Shown here: positions 16,619 to 24,675 of the stretch, in pieces
How the letters are laid out: the number at the start of each line of letters is the position of its first letter
Position numbering within the stretch: position 1 is the first letter of the stretch
Source: an uncultured Clostridia bacterium
Lineage (GTDB): Bacteria; Bacillota; Clostridia; TANB77; CAG-508
Assembly (NCBI GenBank): GCA_934130975.1
Contig: CAKOYU010000007.1
Span: 14,382-78,381 of the forward strand
Direction: 5' to 3'
Length of the DNA stretch: 64,000 nucleotides
Translations under genes and position numbers: made by a program
Notes under the pieces: generated by a model
Seen by the model: the letters and a program-made list of their open reading frames with translations, nothing else
Told to the model about the DNA's origin: nothing
Databases searched by the model: none

Positions 16619-18058
16619 TTAATATTGTCTTCCCCAAACAACCATCTTATCTGCTTTCTTTCCGCAGCATACACATGTGTCACCTAAATGTTCTTGTTCA
16701 AATGGCATACATCTTGATTTAGCACCTGTTAGTTCTTTTATTTTTTCTTCACATTCTGCACTTCCACACCACATAGTTTTTATAAATCCTTGTTCTTTAT
16801 CCATATTGTTTTTAAACTCTTCTAAATTATGTGCAATTGTTGTTTTTGCTTCCATTCTCTTTTTACATGTATCATACATGTTTTGTTGAATATCTTCTAA
16901 TAATTCAGCTATTTTTTCTTCAAGATTTTCTAGTTTTACTGTAATTTTTTCAAATGTGTCACGTCTTACTAATACACATTCATCATTTTCAATATCTCTT
17001 GGTCCCATTTCTAATCTAAGTGGAATTCCTCTCATTTCTGAATCGTTAAATTTAACTCCTGGTGATACTTTTCTTCTAAAGTCTGCCTCTACTCTAAATT
17101 TTGTTTTTATTCTATCATAGATTTCTGAAACTTTTTCTTCTACACCTTCTTTATGTTGTGCTATTGGTATTACTTCTACTTGTACTGGTGCAACTCTTGG
17201 TGGTAATTTCAATCCTCTGTTGTCTCCATGAGCCATGATTATTGCTCCAATAACTCTTGTTGAAATTCCCCATGATGTTTGATATGCATATTCTTGTTTT
17301 CCTTCTCTATTTTGAAATGCTACATTAAATGGTTTTGAAAAATTTTGTCCTAAATAATGAGATGTTGCTGATTGTAATGCTTTACCATCATACATCATTG
17401 TTTCTATTGTATATGTTTCTTCTGCACCAGCAAATTTTTCAGTTTCTGTTTTTATTCCTTTTATTACTGGAATAGCTAAAAAATTTTCTACTACATCTGC
17501 ATATACTTCTAACATTTGCAATGTTCTCTCTCTTGCTTCTTTTATAGTTTCGTGTATTGTATGTCCTTCTTGCCATAAAAATTCTCTTGAACGTAAAAAT
17601 GGTCTTGTTTCTTTTTCCCATCTTAATACATTACACCATTGATTATATACAAATGGTAAATCTGCCCAAGATTTTAACCATTTTGAATACATAGTTGTTA
17701 TTATTGTTTCTGATGTTGGTCTTACACATAATCTATCTTCTAATTTTTCTCCTCCAGCTTCTGTTACCCAAGCTACTTCTGGTGCAAAACCTTCTACATG
17801 TTCTTTTTCTTTTTCTAATAAACTTTCTGGTATTAAAACAGGAAAATATGTGTTTTTTACTCCTGTCTCTTTAAATTTTTTGTCTGTATAATTTTGAATA
17901 TTTTCCCATATCGCATATCCATATGGTCTTATTACTATACATCCTTTTGTGTCTGTATAATCTGCTAATTCAGCTTTTATTACAATATCTGTATACCATT
18001 GTGCTATATTTTCATCTATATTAGTAATCTCTTTTACAAAATTTTTATTTTCTTCCAT
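16619..18058 (-). CDS. proS: Prolyl-tRNA synthetase, eukaryote/archaeon-like (ProS type 3)
   Basis: At 479 residues with no editing INS domain between motifs 2 and 3, this is the short ProRS class. Motifs include TDTKGCIVIRPYGYAIWENI, the class II motif 2 LRWEKETRPFLRSREFLWQEGHT, GRGLK-like HGDNRGLKLPPRVAPVQVEV, and a C-terminal zinc-type tail with CGSAECEEKIK and CVCCGKKAD. It charges tRNA-Pro. It stands alone between the repeat and scpB. Confidence 0.96.
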   Translation of the reverse strand: MEENKNFVKEITNIDENIAQWYTDIVIKAELADYTDTKGCIVIRPYGYAIWENIQNYTDKKFKETGVKNTYFPVLIPESLLEKEKEHVEGFAPEVAWVTEAGGEKLEDRLCVRPTSETIITTMYSKWLKSWADLPFVYNQWCNVLRWEKETRPFLRSREFLWQEGHTIHETIKEARERTLQMLEVYADVVENFLAIPVIKGIKTETEKFAGAEETYTIETMMYDGKALQSATSHYLGQNFSKPFNVAFQNREGKQEYAYQTSWGISTRVIGAIIMAHGDNRGLKLPPRVAPVQVEVIPIAQHKEGVEEKVSEIYDRIKTKFRVEADFRRKVSPGVKFNDSEMRGIPLRLEMGPRDIENDECVLVRRDTFEKITVKLENLEEKIAELLEDIQQNMYDTCKKRMEAKTTIAHNLEEFKNNMDKEQGFIKTMWCGSAECEEKIKELTGAKSRCMPFEQEHLGDTCVCCGKKADKMVVWGRQY

Positions 18059-18092
18059 AATCTTATTCTCCTTTTTTATAATATCTCTTTAA

Positions 18093-18680
18093 TTATTCTT
18101 CTGTATTGATACTCGGCATTGGAGCCTCCGCTTCGATTAATTCTTCGATTATTATTTGTCTATTTGAATCTAATTTATATCTTGGTAATTCTGGTAGTTT
18201 AGTTAAACTTTCATATCCAAACATTTTTAAAAATTCTGTTGTTGTTTTATATGTTGTTGGTTTTCCTGGTAAATCAGCTTTTCCTGCATCTTCTATTAAT
18301 CCATAATCTAGCAATTTGTATATTGTTCCATCACTATTTACTCCTCTTATTGCTTCTATTTCTGCTCTTGTTGCTCTTGGATTATATGCAATTATTGCAA
18401 GTGTTTCTAAAGCTGCTTGTGATAAATTTGGTTTTGCTCTTTTGTCTAAAATAGGATAGATATATTCATAATATTCTTTTTTACTACATAATTGATATCC
18501 ATTTTCTATTTTGATGATTTCTATTCCTCTTTCTTTATACTCTTCTTGCATATTTTTTATTATTTCTTCAATTTGGTTTTTATCTAATTCTAGAGCTAAT
18601 ACTAATTCTTCTTCAGTTACAATTCGCCCTGCTGAAAATAGTATTGCTTCTATGATTGCTTTTATTTCTTTTATATTCAT
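18093..18680 (-). CDS. scpB: Segregation and condensation protein B
   Basis: The 195-residue protein has the ScpB double winged-helix pattern: IEAILFSAGRIVTEEEL, NGYQLCSKKEYYEYI, LSQAALETLAIIAYNPRATRAEIEAIRGVNSDGTIYKLLDYGLI and TTEFLKMFG. It bridges SMC and ScpA in the condensin complex. scpA, its usual neighbour, is not in this window. It precedes proS by 34 bases. Confidence 0.95.
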   Translation of the reverse strand: MNIKEIKAIIEAILFSAGRIVTEEELVLALELDKNQIEEIIKNMQEEYKERGIEIIKIENGYQLCSKKEYYEYIYPILDKRAKPNLSQAALETLAIIAYNPRATRAEIEAIRGVNSDGTIYKLLDYGLIEDAGKADLPGKPTTYKTTTEFLKMFGYESLTKLPELPRYKLDSNRQIIIEELIEAEAPMPSINTEE

Positions 18681-18806
18681 TTCTCACCTACTGTCTCTTT
18701 ATTTCAATGCCTATATTCTCTCATGTTTTCCACATTATGTCAAGATTATATATTAAATTTATTTAGTGTTTTTGATTAATTTATTATAAACAATTCTTTA
18801 ATATAA

Positions 18807-18956
18807 ATTTAGAGATTAATAATATATTGTTTTTTATACCTTGCTGTCGCAATCTTCATATTAAAATATTTGTATGTAGATTGCTCCATATCGCATTCGC
18901 TACGCTCATTTGTTCGCTTACGCGGTACTGCAAAACAATATATTATTAATCTCTAA
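18807..18956. repeat. Palindromic intergenic repeat, copy C
   Basis: Same element and orientation as copies A and B. The outer arms TTTAGAGATTAATAATATATTG and their exact complement pair perfectly for 22 bases. It occupies the 367-base gap between the radical SAM gene and scpB, together with the terminator at 19006. Nothing else is visible in the gap. Confidence 0.88.
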
Positions 18957-19005
18957 AATATCTATAATCAGTAATTGTAACTATATTTAAAGTAATTCAA
19001 AAAAC

Positions 19006-19040
19006 ACAGCAGATAAGTTTTAATAAAACCTACCTGCTGT
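19006..19040 (-). terminator. Rho-independent terminator of the ubiquitin-like/radical SAM operon
   Basis: ACAGCAG/CTGCTGT with an inner AGTTTT/AAAAC pairing forms a hairpin followed on the minus strand by GTTTTTTG. It lies directly after the radical SAM-JAMM stop codon and marks the end of the two-gene unit. Confidence 0.85.
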
Positions 19041-19047
19041 TTAGCAA

Positions 19048-20670
19048 TTATTTAGATAACAATATCAAATTGGTCTGCTCGCAATCCTTACCAGCAAAGC
19101 ACACAATTTTTTCCTTTTGTGGATTCAATATAATAGATAAAAAATCACCATATTTTTTCGCAAAATCAGTATGATTTTTAGTATCATTTCTACTAAATTT
19201 AAACTCTGTGTCCTGTGGATGACTATGTGCAAATCCGATAAATTCAACCTTTCCAAGTGAATCCTGATAAACTCTAGCTGACTTTGGTATATTTTCATTT
19301 ATGATTGCCACCTCATTCATAATCTGATTGATACAAAAGTCGTCCATTGTTGCCATATTCCCAGCTCGGTTATATAAAATTGTTGGAACAATATATTTCA
19401 CTAAAGATACTTTACCAAGATTATGTCCTACTAAAGCCACTTGCTGTTCATACAAGTTACTTGGATGATATTCTCCATAATGAAAAAAGCTAAATAAATC
19501 CTTTGTAGCTTGTGGAGTAAATACAACTGTTTTATTTGCCTTAAAATTTGATGGCTTAACAGTAATAGTTTCCATTTTTCCATTTTTTCGAAACAATGAC
19601 ATAAACACATCTTCATAGGTTGCATTATCATCAGCAGCTAATTCTATCTTTCCTTCTAAAAACTTTTTATAACAAAACTGTGGTGTATTTGTTTCAAAAT
19701 CAAAAGTATGAAAACTATCACCCTTGCAATCAAACCAATATTCACATGTTTCACATTGTTTAGCCCTTGTTCTATTAGGATTTCTGTAAAATTCAAACTT
19801 ATTTTTCCAAACTTCACAAAAATCATCTTCTAAAACATTACCTTGTATCAACTCTGGTCTCCTTGGAATATTAGGACATCCAAAAATGTCGCCATTTGAA
19901 AGAACTGATGCAACATGAATTCCTGTCTCACATTTAAATCTCTTTCCAGTAGGATCAAGAGTATATTTTGTATTACCAAAATAATGCGTACAACTCCATA
20001 CTACCGGGAGCTCCGAAAATTGATGTTTCTTTAAAAAATCAAAAAGATACAAATAATCTTCTCTGCTAAGCATCAGATTTTCATTATCCTTCGCTCTTCC
20101 AATTGGATCAATTCCACTGATTCTCAATGAATCAATTCCAAACATACTTAATAGCCGATAAACTTCTGGTAATTCTAAAATATTGTTTTTATTTGCTATA
20201 AAAGTCACTTGAATATGTTCAACAAAATTAGCCTTTTTGAGCTTTTCAATAGCAGAAATGATTTTGTCAAACGAACCTGGTAGATGTCTAAATTCTTCAT
20301 GTGTCTTTTTCATTCCATCAAGACTAATTGTGATTGTAGACATATGTGTTTTTTTCATTTTATTAATAATTTCATCTGTTATTAACATTCCATTTGTTAC
20401 CAATCCCCACTTAAATCCTAACTCGTCTGCATATCCAGTGATTTCAAACAAATCCTTTCTCATAAGTGGTTCTCCACCTGTAATGTCTAACATGATTGTT
20501 TCTGTTCCAAAGTTTCTAGCTACACTATCAAGTACTTTTTTGAAAGTTTCTGAAGATAATTCATCTTTTTTACTAGCAGTACATCTACTACCACAATGAT
20601 CACAAAGTGCATTGCATCGACTAGTTACTTCTAAAAAAAGAGTGTATAATTCATATTTTCTATTATTCAT
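19048..20670 (-). CDS. Radical SAM/SPASM enzyme fused to a JAMM (MPN+) metalloprotease domain
   Basis: The protein has about 540 residues from the ATG at 20668-20670, chosen because GAGAGGTGA precedes it; a TTG 15 bases upstream is possible. The N-terminal domain has the CxxxCxxC cluster motif (Cys19, 23, 26) and the SAM-binding LDITGGEPLMR. A SPASM-type auxiliary iron-sulfur region follows at about 240-340: KCETG, LSNGDIFGC, then KQCETCEYWFDCKG and a final Cys. The C-terminal 140 residues form a JAMM domain with Glu408, His482-Ser-His484-Pro, Ser493 and Asp496, the complete zinc protease set. The partner upstream is ubiquitin-like, with 15 bases between stop and start. I infer that it modifies and/or cleaves that protein. 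No characterised homologue comes to mind. Confidence 0.85.
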   Translation of the reverse strand: MNNRKYELYTLFLEVTSRCNALCDHCGSRCTASKKDELSSETFKKVLDSVARNFGTETIMLDITGGEPLMRKDLFEITGYADELGFKWGLVTNGMLITDEIINKMKKTHMSTITISLDGMKKTHEEFRHLPGSFDKIISAIEKLKKANFVEHIQVTFIANKNNILELPEVYRLLSMFGIDSLRISGIDPIGRAKDNENLMLSREDYLYLFDFLKKHQFSELPVVWSCTHYFGNTKYTLDPTGKRFKCETGIHVASVLSNGDIFGCPNIPRRPELIQGNVLEDDFCEVWKNKFEFYRNPNRTRAKQCETCEYWFDCKGDSFHTFDFETNTPQFCYKKFLEGKIELAADDNATYEDVFMSLFRKNGKMETITVKPSNFKANKTVVFTPQATKDLFSFFHYGEYHPSNLYEQQVALVGHNLGKVSLVKYIVPTILYNRAGNMATMDDFCINQIMNEVAIINENIPKSARVYQDSLGKVEFIGFAHSHPQDTEFKFSRNDTKNHTDFAKKYGDFLSIILNPQKEKIVCFAGKDCEQTNLILLSK

Positions 20671-20685
20671 ATACTCACCTCTCAA

Positions 20686-21126
20686 CTAGTCAAAGTTAAT
20701 ATGACCTGTTGTTACATAGCTATCATCATCAGTATACTTTTCAGCCTGATTTATAGCTTCCTCTACACTCTGTGCCATCGGACAACCGTATAAAAATCTC
20801 ATTGACATGAAATCAGGATAATCATCTTCATACTGAGGTTCAGGCTCAGGTTCTCCTTTTACAATAACAATTCTGCTATTTTTTTCAATACCTAATTCGC
20901 CTAATGATCGATACTTATCAATACAAATTTCCTCATCCTGCTCTTTCTTGTCATCGTTTTCCAAATACACTTTTGTTGTAAGATATGATCGCTGATACGA
21001 TGAGATATACCCCAAGTCTCTAAGACATGCTTTAAGCTCTATCTCATTGATATCAGCAGGAATAGCTACTTCTACATATTCCATCCGGTTGTCAGTTACT
21101 TTTACATTAATAAGTTTTTTAGTCAT
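20686..21126 (-). CDS. Ubiquitin-like beta-grasp protein with a Cys-containing C-terminal tail
   Basis: This 146-residue protein has a beta-grasp pattern at residues 5-90: two N-terminal strands (INVKVTD, EYVEVAIP), a helix (EIELKACLRDLG), a strand (TKVYLE), and the ubiquitin-like ending YRSLGELGIEKNSRIVIV. An acidic Glu/Pro linker (91-105) leads to a tail, MRFLYGCPMAQSVEEAINQ, then YVTTGHINFD. It has no C-terminal Gly-Gly, so it is unlikely to be conjugated in the usual way. It is co-transcribed with the radical SAM-JAMM gene and is the obvious candidate substrate, with Cys115-Pro116 or the tail as possible modification sites (inference). Confidence 0.7.
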   Translation of the reverse strand: MTKKLINVKVTDNRMEYVEVAIPADINEIELKACLRDLGYISSYQRSYLTTKVYLENDDKKEQDEEICIDKYRSLGELGIEKNSRIVIVKGEPEPEPQYEDDYPDFMSMRFLYGCPMAQSVEEAINQAEKYTDDDSYVTTGHINFD

Positions 21127-21228
21127 AATAGACTCCTTTCATACAAGTATAAAAATTTTAATTGTTACTAAATACTACCCTCCTTAAATTATTGTAGAGT
21201 TTTGTTATTAACCAATAACTCTAATTTT

Positions 21229-21251
21229 AAAATTTGTGCTCCACAAATTTT
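21229..21251 (-). promoter_or_regulatory. Hairpin in the 5' leader of the ubiquitin-like operon
   Basis: A perfect 10-bp inverted repeat (AAAATTTGTG/CACAAATTTT, 3-base loop) begins about nine bases after the -10 box. It has no long T-run, so it could be an operator, a weak attenuator, or a terminator for readthrough from hemW. Confidence 0.55.
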
Positions 21252-21259
21252 ATGTTACC

Positions 21260-21288
21260 ATTATACATCGTTTACATTCAAAAATCAA
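21260..21288 (-). promoter_or_regulatory. Sigma-A promoter of the ubiquitin-like/radical SAM operon
   Basis: TTGATT and a perfect TATAAT are 17 bases apart, with TG one base before the -10 (extended -10). The resulting leader is about 130 bases and ends in AAAGGAGTC before the start codon. Confidence 0.8.
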
Positions 21289-21299
21289 TATATTAATTA

Positions 21300-22433
21300 T
21301 TAAACAAATTCTTCCCATACTAAATTTGCCAAATCAATCCCTTTAGGAGTAAGCCTTATTGTATTAGCATCAACAGCAATCAAATTTTCATCTGATAATT
21401 TTTTCAATTCGTTTCTAAACAAATAAATTGGATTTTTCACAAATTTAGCCTTAAAATCATTTATTTTAACTCCCTCGATCTTTCTCAATCCCAATAACAT
21501 ATACTCTTTTTCTGTATCACTTTCTTTTTGGATTTCATGAATAATTCTATTTTTAGACAAATTTCCTTTTTGTATATTTTTTATATATTCATCTATATCC
21601 GTAATATTTGAATATCTTGTAATGTCTCTGTATGAATGTGCTGCAACTCCAAAGCCAAAATATTGACATTGATTCCAGCAACTCATATTATGTCTAGATT
21701 CATATCCCTTTTTTGAAAAATTAGAAATTTCATAATGATTATATCCACTCAATTCTAATGTATTTTTAACATACCAATACATATTTCTCTCTTCATTTTC
21801 ATTTGGTAATGTTAATTCTCCACTTTGAATCTTTTTAGATATCGGAGTTCCTTCTTCAACTATAAGAGAATATACTGAAATATGCTCTGGTTGTAATTCT
21901 ATTATTTTATTTAAACTTTCTTTTAAATCCATAATTTTTTGATTTGGCAAACCAATCATTAAATCGACATTTATATTTTCAAATCCAACTTCTCTTGCAA
22001 GCTTATATGTTTCTAAAAATTGATTATAATCATGTATTCTTCCTATTTGCCTTAATAATTCATCTTTTGTTGATTGCAAGCCTATACTTAGTCTATTAAT
22101 TCCACATTCTTTGTAATCTTTTAATTTTGCTTCTGTCACAGTTCCTGGATTAACTTCTATTGTTATTTCTGCATTTTTTCTTATATTTTTCTTTTTTATT
22201 TCTTTCATAATCGCTTTTATGTATTTGCTTTCTATATATGATGGAGTTCCCCCTCCTATATATATAGTATCAATATATGATTGTATATTTTGTAAATTGA
22301 TTTCTTTTTTTAATGCATCAACATATGATGCTATTAAGTTATCTTTATTGCAATATGAAATAAAATCACAATATTCACATTTGCGTTTACAAAATGGAAT
22401 ATGTATATATATTCCTAATTCTCTATTTCTCAT
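21300..22433 (-). CDS. hemW: Radical SAM heme chaperone HemW
   Basis: The 377-residue protein has IHIPFCKRKCEYCDF (cluster Cys15, 19, 22, followed by the HemW-typical fourth Cys position), YIGGGTPSY, VNPGTVT, GINRLSIGLQS, GLPNQ and a C-terminal winged-helix-like domain. HemW, formerly mistaken for coproporphyrinogen oxidase HemN, hands heme to acceptor proteins. Its start overlaps the whiA stop by 11 bases, so it is translated in tandem with whiA. Confidence 0.93.
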   Translation of the reverse strand: MRNRELGIYIHIPFCKRKCEYCDFISYCNKDNLIASYVDALKKEINLQNIQSYIDTIYIGGGTPSYIESKYIKAIMKEIKKKNIRKNAEITIEVNPGTVTEAKLKDYKECGINRLSIGLQSTKDELLRQIGRIHDYNQFLETYKLAREVGFENINVDLMIGLPNQKIMDLKESLNKIIELQPEHISVYSLIVEEGTPISKKIQSGELTLPNENEERNMYWYVKNTLELSGYNHYEISNFSKKGYESRHNMSCWNQCQYFGFGVAAHSYRDITRYSNITDIDEYIKNIQKGNLSKNRIIHEIQKESDTEKEYMLLGLRKIEGVKINDFKAKFVKNPIYLFRNELKKLSDENLIAVDANTIRLTPKGIDLANLVWEEFV

Positions 22434-23268
22434 TAGCTATCTCCAATATCTTTTTTAATCTATAATTTACCCCTGATTTTCCTACAGGCTGTTTTAACAT
22501 TTTTCCTAATTCAATCAAACTAGCATTAGGATTATTTAATCGTAATTCTGCAATCTCTTTTAATGGTTCATCTAGTTTCTCAAATTTTTTACTTGATTTC
22601 AATTTTTTAATTGCTTCTATTTGCTCTATTGATGCATTTATAGTTTTATTTAAGTTTGCAGTTTCGCAATTTACTATTCTATTTATTTTATTATTCATTT
22701 CTCTTTGAACTCTTATTTCTTCAAATTTTAAAACAGATTTACTTGCTCCTATTAATGCCAAAAACTTTGATATTTCTTCACTATCTTTTAAATATATTGA
22801 ATATTGATTGTTTTTTTCAATCATGTTGCTTTTTATATCATATTTCATTAAATATTCTTTAAGCTTTTGTGCATTTGTCTTTTCTTTTATTCCTATTTCT
22901 AGATGATATTTTTTTTCAGGATTGTTTACTGAACCTGAGCCTAAATACGCTCCTTTTATTAGCCATTTAATCTGTTCTAAATTCAATTTCTCATCTTCTG
23001 CTATATCTGATAAATATCCTCTTTTTACTGTTATGACAAATAAATTTCCCTGTACAGAAATGTCATATTTATTTATATTCATATTACTTAACAATCTCGA
23101 AAATCTATTTATATTATATTCATTTTCTGTACTGAATTTTATATATTGATCTTCTTCTGATATATTGCTACTCATTAAATACCCTATTAATTCATATTTA
23201 ACAGCTTCTTTGTTAGCTAAATTTTCTGATTTACTTATTTCTTCTTTTAATTCTGACGAAAATGACAT
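22423..23268 (-). CDS. whiA: DNA-binding protein WhiA
   Basis: This 281-residue protein combines a LAGLIDADG-like N-terminal domain (AYLGSGSVNNPEKKYHLEI) with a C-terminal helix-turn-helix (ASLIELGKMLKQPVGKSGVNYRLKKI). WhiA binds DNA in Gram-positive bacteria and affects cell division and, in actinomycetes, sporulation. The usual yvcJ-yvcK partners are not upstream; prmC precedes it instead, 20 bases away. Confidence 0.95.
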   Translation of the reverse strand: MSFSSELKEEISKSENLANKEAVKYELIGYLMSSNISEEDQYIKFSTENEYNINRFSRLLSNMNINKYDISVQGNLFVITVKRGYLSDIAEDEKLNLEQIKWLIKGAYLGSGSVNNPEKKYHLEIGIKEKTNAQKLKEYLMKYDIKSNMIEKNNQYSIYLKDSEEISKFLALIGASKSVLKFEEIRVQREMNNKINRIVNCETANLNKTINASIEQIEAIKKLKSSKKFEKLDEPLKEIAELRLNNPNASLIELGKMLKQPVGKSGVNYRLKKILEIANEK

Positions 23269-23288
23269 ATTTCCTCCAATCTACTTTT

Positions 23289-24128
23289 TTAATTAACTTT
23301 TGTTACTATTACTCTATCATTACCAAATAAGTCTTTTTTGCAATATGTATCATTATAATGTTTTGTATCTTTTATAATTTCTGTTACATCCTCTTGTTGG
23401 TCATATCCAATTTCAAAACATAAATAACTTCCAAATTTCAAATAATCTATTGCTTGACTAGATATCTTTCTATAAAAATCTAATCCGTCATATCCACCAT
23501 CTAAAGCTATTTGTGGTTCTTTTTGAACTTCGTTGCTTAATAGTTTAATATCAGATTTTTTTATATATGGTGGATTTGAAACTATTATATCGAATTTCAT
23601 TTTTCCTATATTACTGAATAGATTTGATTTTTTAAATTTTACTTTTGATTGTAAATTATTTGCATTCTTCTTTGCTACTTCTAATGCTTTTTCACTTATA
23701 TCTATTGCTAATACTTCTGCTGATGGTATATTTTTAGCAATTGATATAGCTATTGCTCCACTACCAGTGCATAAATCTAAAATCTTAGGTTTATCCATAT
23801 TTTTAGCTAATTTTATTACTTCTTCTACTAATATTTCTGTATCCGGTCTTGGTATTAATACATTTTCATTAACAAAAAAATCCATTTTCATAAATTCTTG
23901 TGTATGTGTTATATGTTGTAATGGTACTCCATTAGCAATCTTCTCTATATTAACAAAATACTCCCATTGTTCTTTTTTATCTATTTCCTTGTTATCATAT
24001 ACAATTAAATATTGTCTATCTTTTTTTAATATATATTGTAATAATAATCTTGCTTTTAATTTTGGAGTTTCTATATTATTACTTTTTAAGATTATCATTC
24101 CTTTTGTTAATGCTTCTCTTATGGTCAT
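23289..24128 (-). CDS. prmC: Peptide chain release factor N5-glutamine methyltransferase
   Basis: The 279-residue enzyme has the SAM-binding motif LDLCTGSGAIAISIA and the catalytic NPPYIKKSDI, preceded by an all-helical N-terminal domain. The IPRPDTEILVEEV motif is characteristic. It methylates the Gln of the GGQ motif in RF1 and RF2. In many Clostridia prmC sits with prfA; here it is beside whiA and veg. Confidence 0.96.
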   Translation of the reverse strand: MTIREALTKGMIILKSNNIETPKLKARLLLQYILKKDRQYLIVYDNKEIDKKEQWEYFVNIEKIANGVPLQHITHTQEFMKMDFFVNENVLIPRPDTEILVEEVIKLAKNMDKPKILDLCTGSGAIAISIAKNIPSAEVLAIDISEKALEVAKKNANNLQSKVKFKKSNLFSNIGKMKFDIIVSNPPYIKKSDIKLLSNEVQKEPQIALDGGYDGLDFYRKISSQAIDYLKFGSYLCFEIGYDQQEDVTEIIKDTKHYNDTYCKKDLFGNDRVIVTKVN

Positions 24129-24208
24129 ATCAACACCACCCTTCTTATTAAATAATATACAATACTGAATTTTCTGTCAATAGTGACACACATTTTTGGT
24201 CAAAAAAA

Positions 24209-24229
24209 GAACAACTAAACTAGTTGCTC
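24209..24229 (-). terminator. Rho-independent terminator overlapping the veg stop codon
   Basis: GAGCAACT/AGTTGTTC around a 5-base loop is followed on the minus strand by seven Ts. The veg stop codon lies in the loop and descending arm, so the terminator overlaps the end of the gene. Confidence 0.88.
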
Positions 24230-24523
24230 CTTCATTTTTCTTCTTTTGCTTTCTACTACTAATGGTGGTAATAATGGACTATATTCCTCACCATTAAATA
24301 CATCTACTTCTACTGTTCTTGTTAGTAAGTCTGTATATGTATATGATGCTGTTCTATTATTTTCTTCATATTTTACTACAAAAAGATTTGAATATGCTTT
24401 TTCTATTGTACCTTCTTTTGCAAATTCTTTGCTTCTTCCTAATGAACCTTTAACAATTATCTTTTGTCCGATTTTGTCGTTGATGTCTGATTTCAAAGTT
24501 GAAATGTCATTTCTACAAATCAT
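24215..24523 (-). CDS. veg: Veg family protein
   Basis: The 102-residue protein matches Veg: it starts with a short helix (ISTLKSDINDKIGQKIIVKGSLGRSKEF), then the KANGGR-like turn, AYSNLFVVKYE, and SYTYTDLLTRTVEVDVF. In B. subtilis Veg stimulates biofilm formation and affects sporulation. The C-terminal VVESKRRKMKEQLV extension is longer than usual. Its ribosome binding site lies inside a 12-bp inverted repeat (24525-24576). It is 85 bases from prmC and 152 from the yabG remnant. Confidence 0.88.
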   Translation of the reverse strand: MICRNDISTLKSDINDKIGQKIIVKGSLGRSKEFAKEGTIEKAYSNLFVVKYEENNRTASYTYTDLLTRTVEVDVFNGEEYSPLLPPLVVESKRRKMKEQLV

Positions 24524-24524
24524 T

Positions 24525-24576
24525 AAATCACCTACTTTGCTTTTGATATTTTAAATATATCATCAGTAGGTGATTT
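24525..24576 (-). promoter_or_regulatory. Inverted repeat sequestering the veg ribosome binding site
   Basis: AAATCACCTACT (24525-24536) and AGTAGGTGATTT (24565-24576) are perfect 12-base complements; an inner GATAT/ATATC can extend the fold. The Shine-Dalgarno AGGTGA (24528-24533) lies inside the arm next to the veg ATG, so the folded leader would block ribosomes. Confidence 0.7.
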
Positions 24577-24675
24577 TGTCAAAGTGTGTATTTTGTTGTC
24601 GTTTTTCTGTATTCTGCTTGTATCAAGGCTTTTACCATTTGCATTCTTTTTTATTACATTTATATTACATTTATA

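Noticed and set aside
17439..17621. A 60-residue basic frame within proS.
   Set aside because: It lies wholly inside a conserved gene in another frame with no ribosome binding site; the many Leu/Phe-rich plus-strand frames elsewhere are likewise antisense shadows.
24640..24675. Short tandem TTATATTACATT repeats as a CRISPR or satellite.
   Set aside because: Only a few AT-rich units of 12-13 bases occur, without spacers; this is simple A+T-rich sequence.
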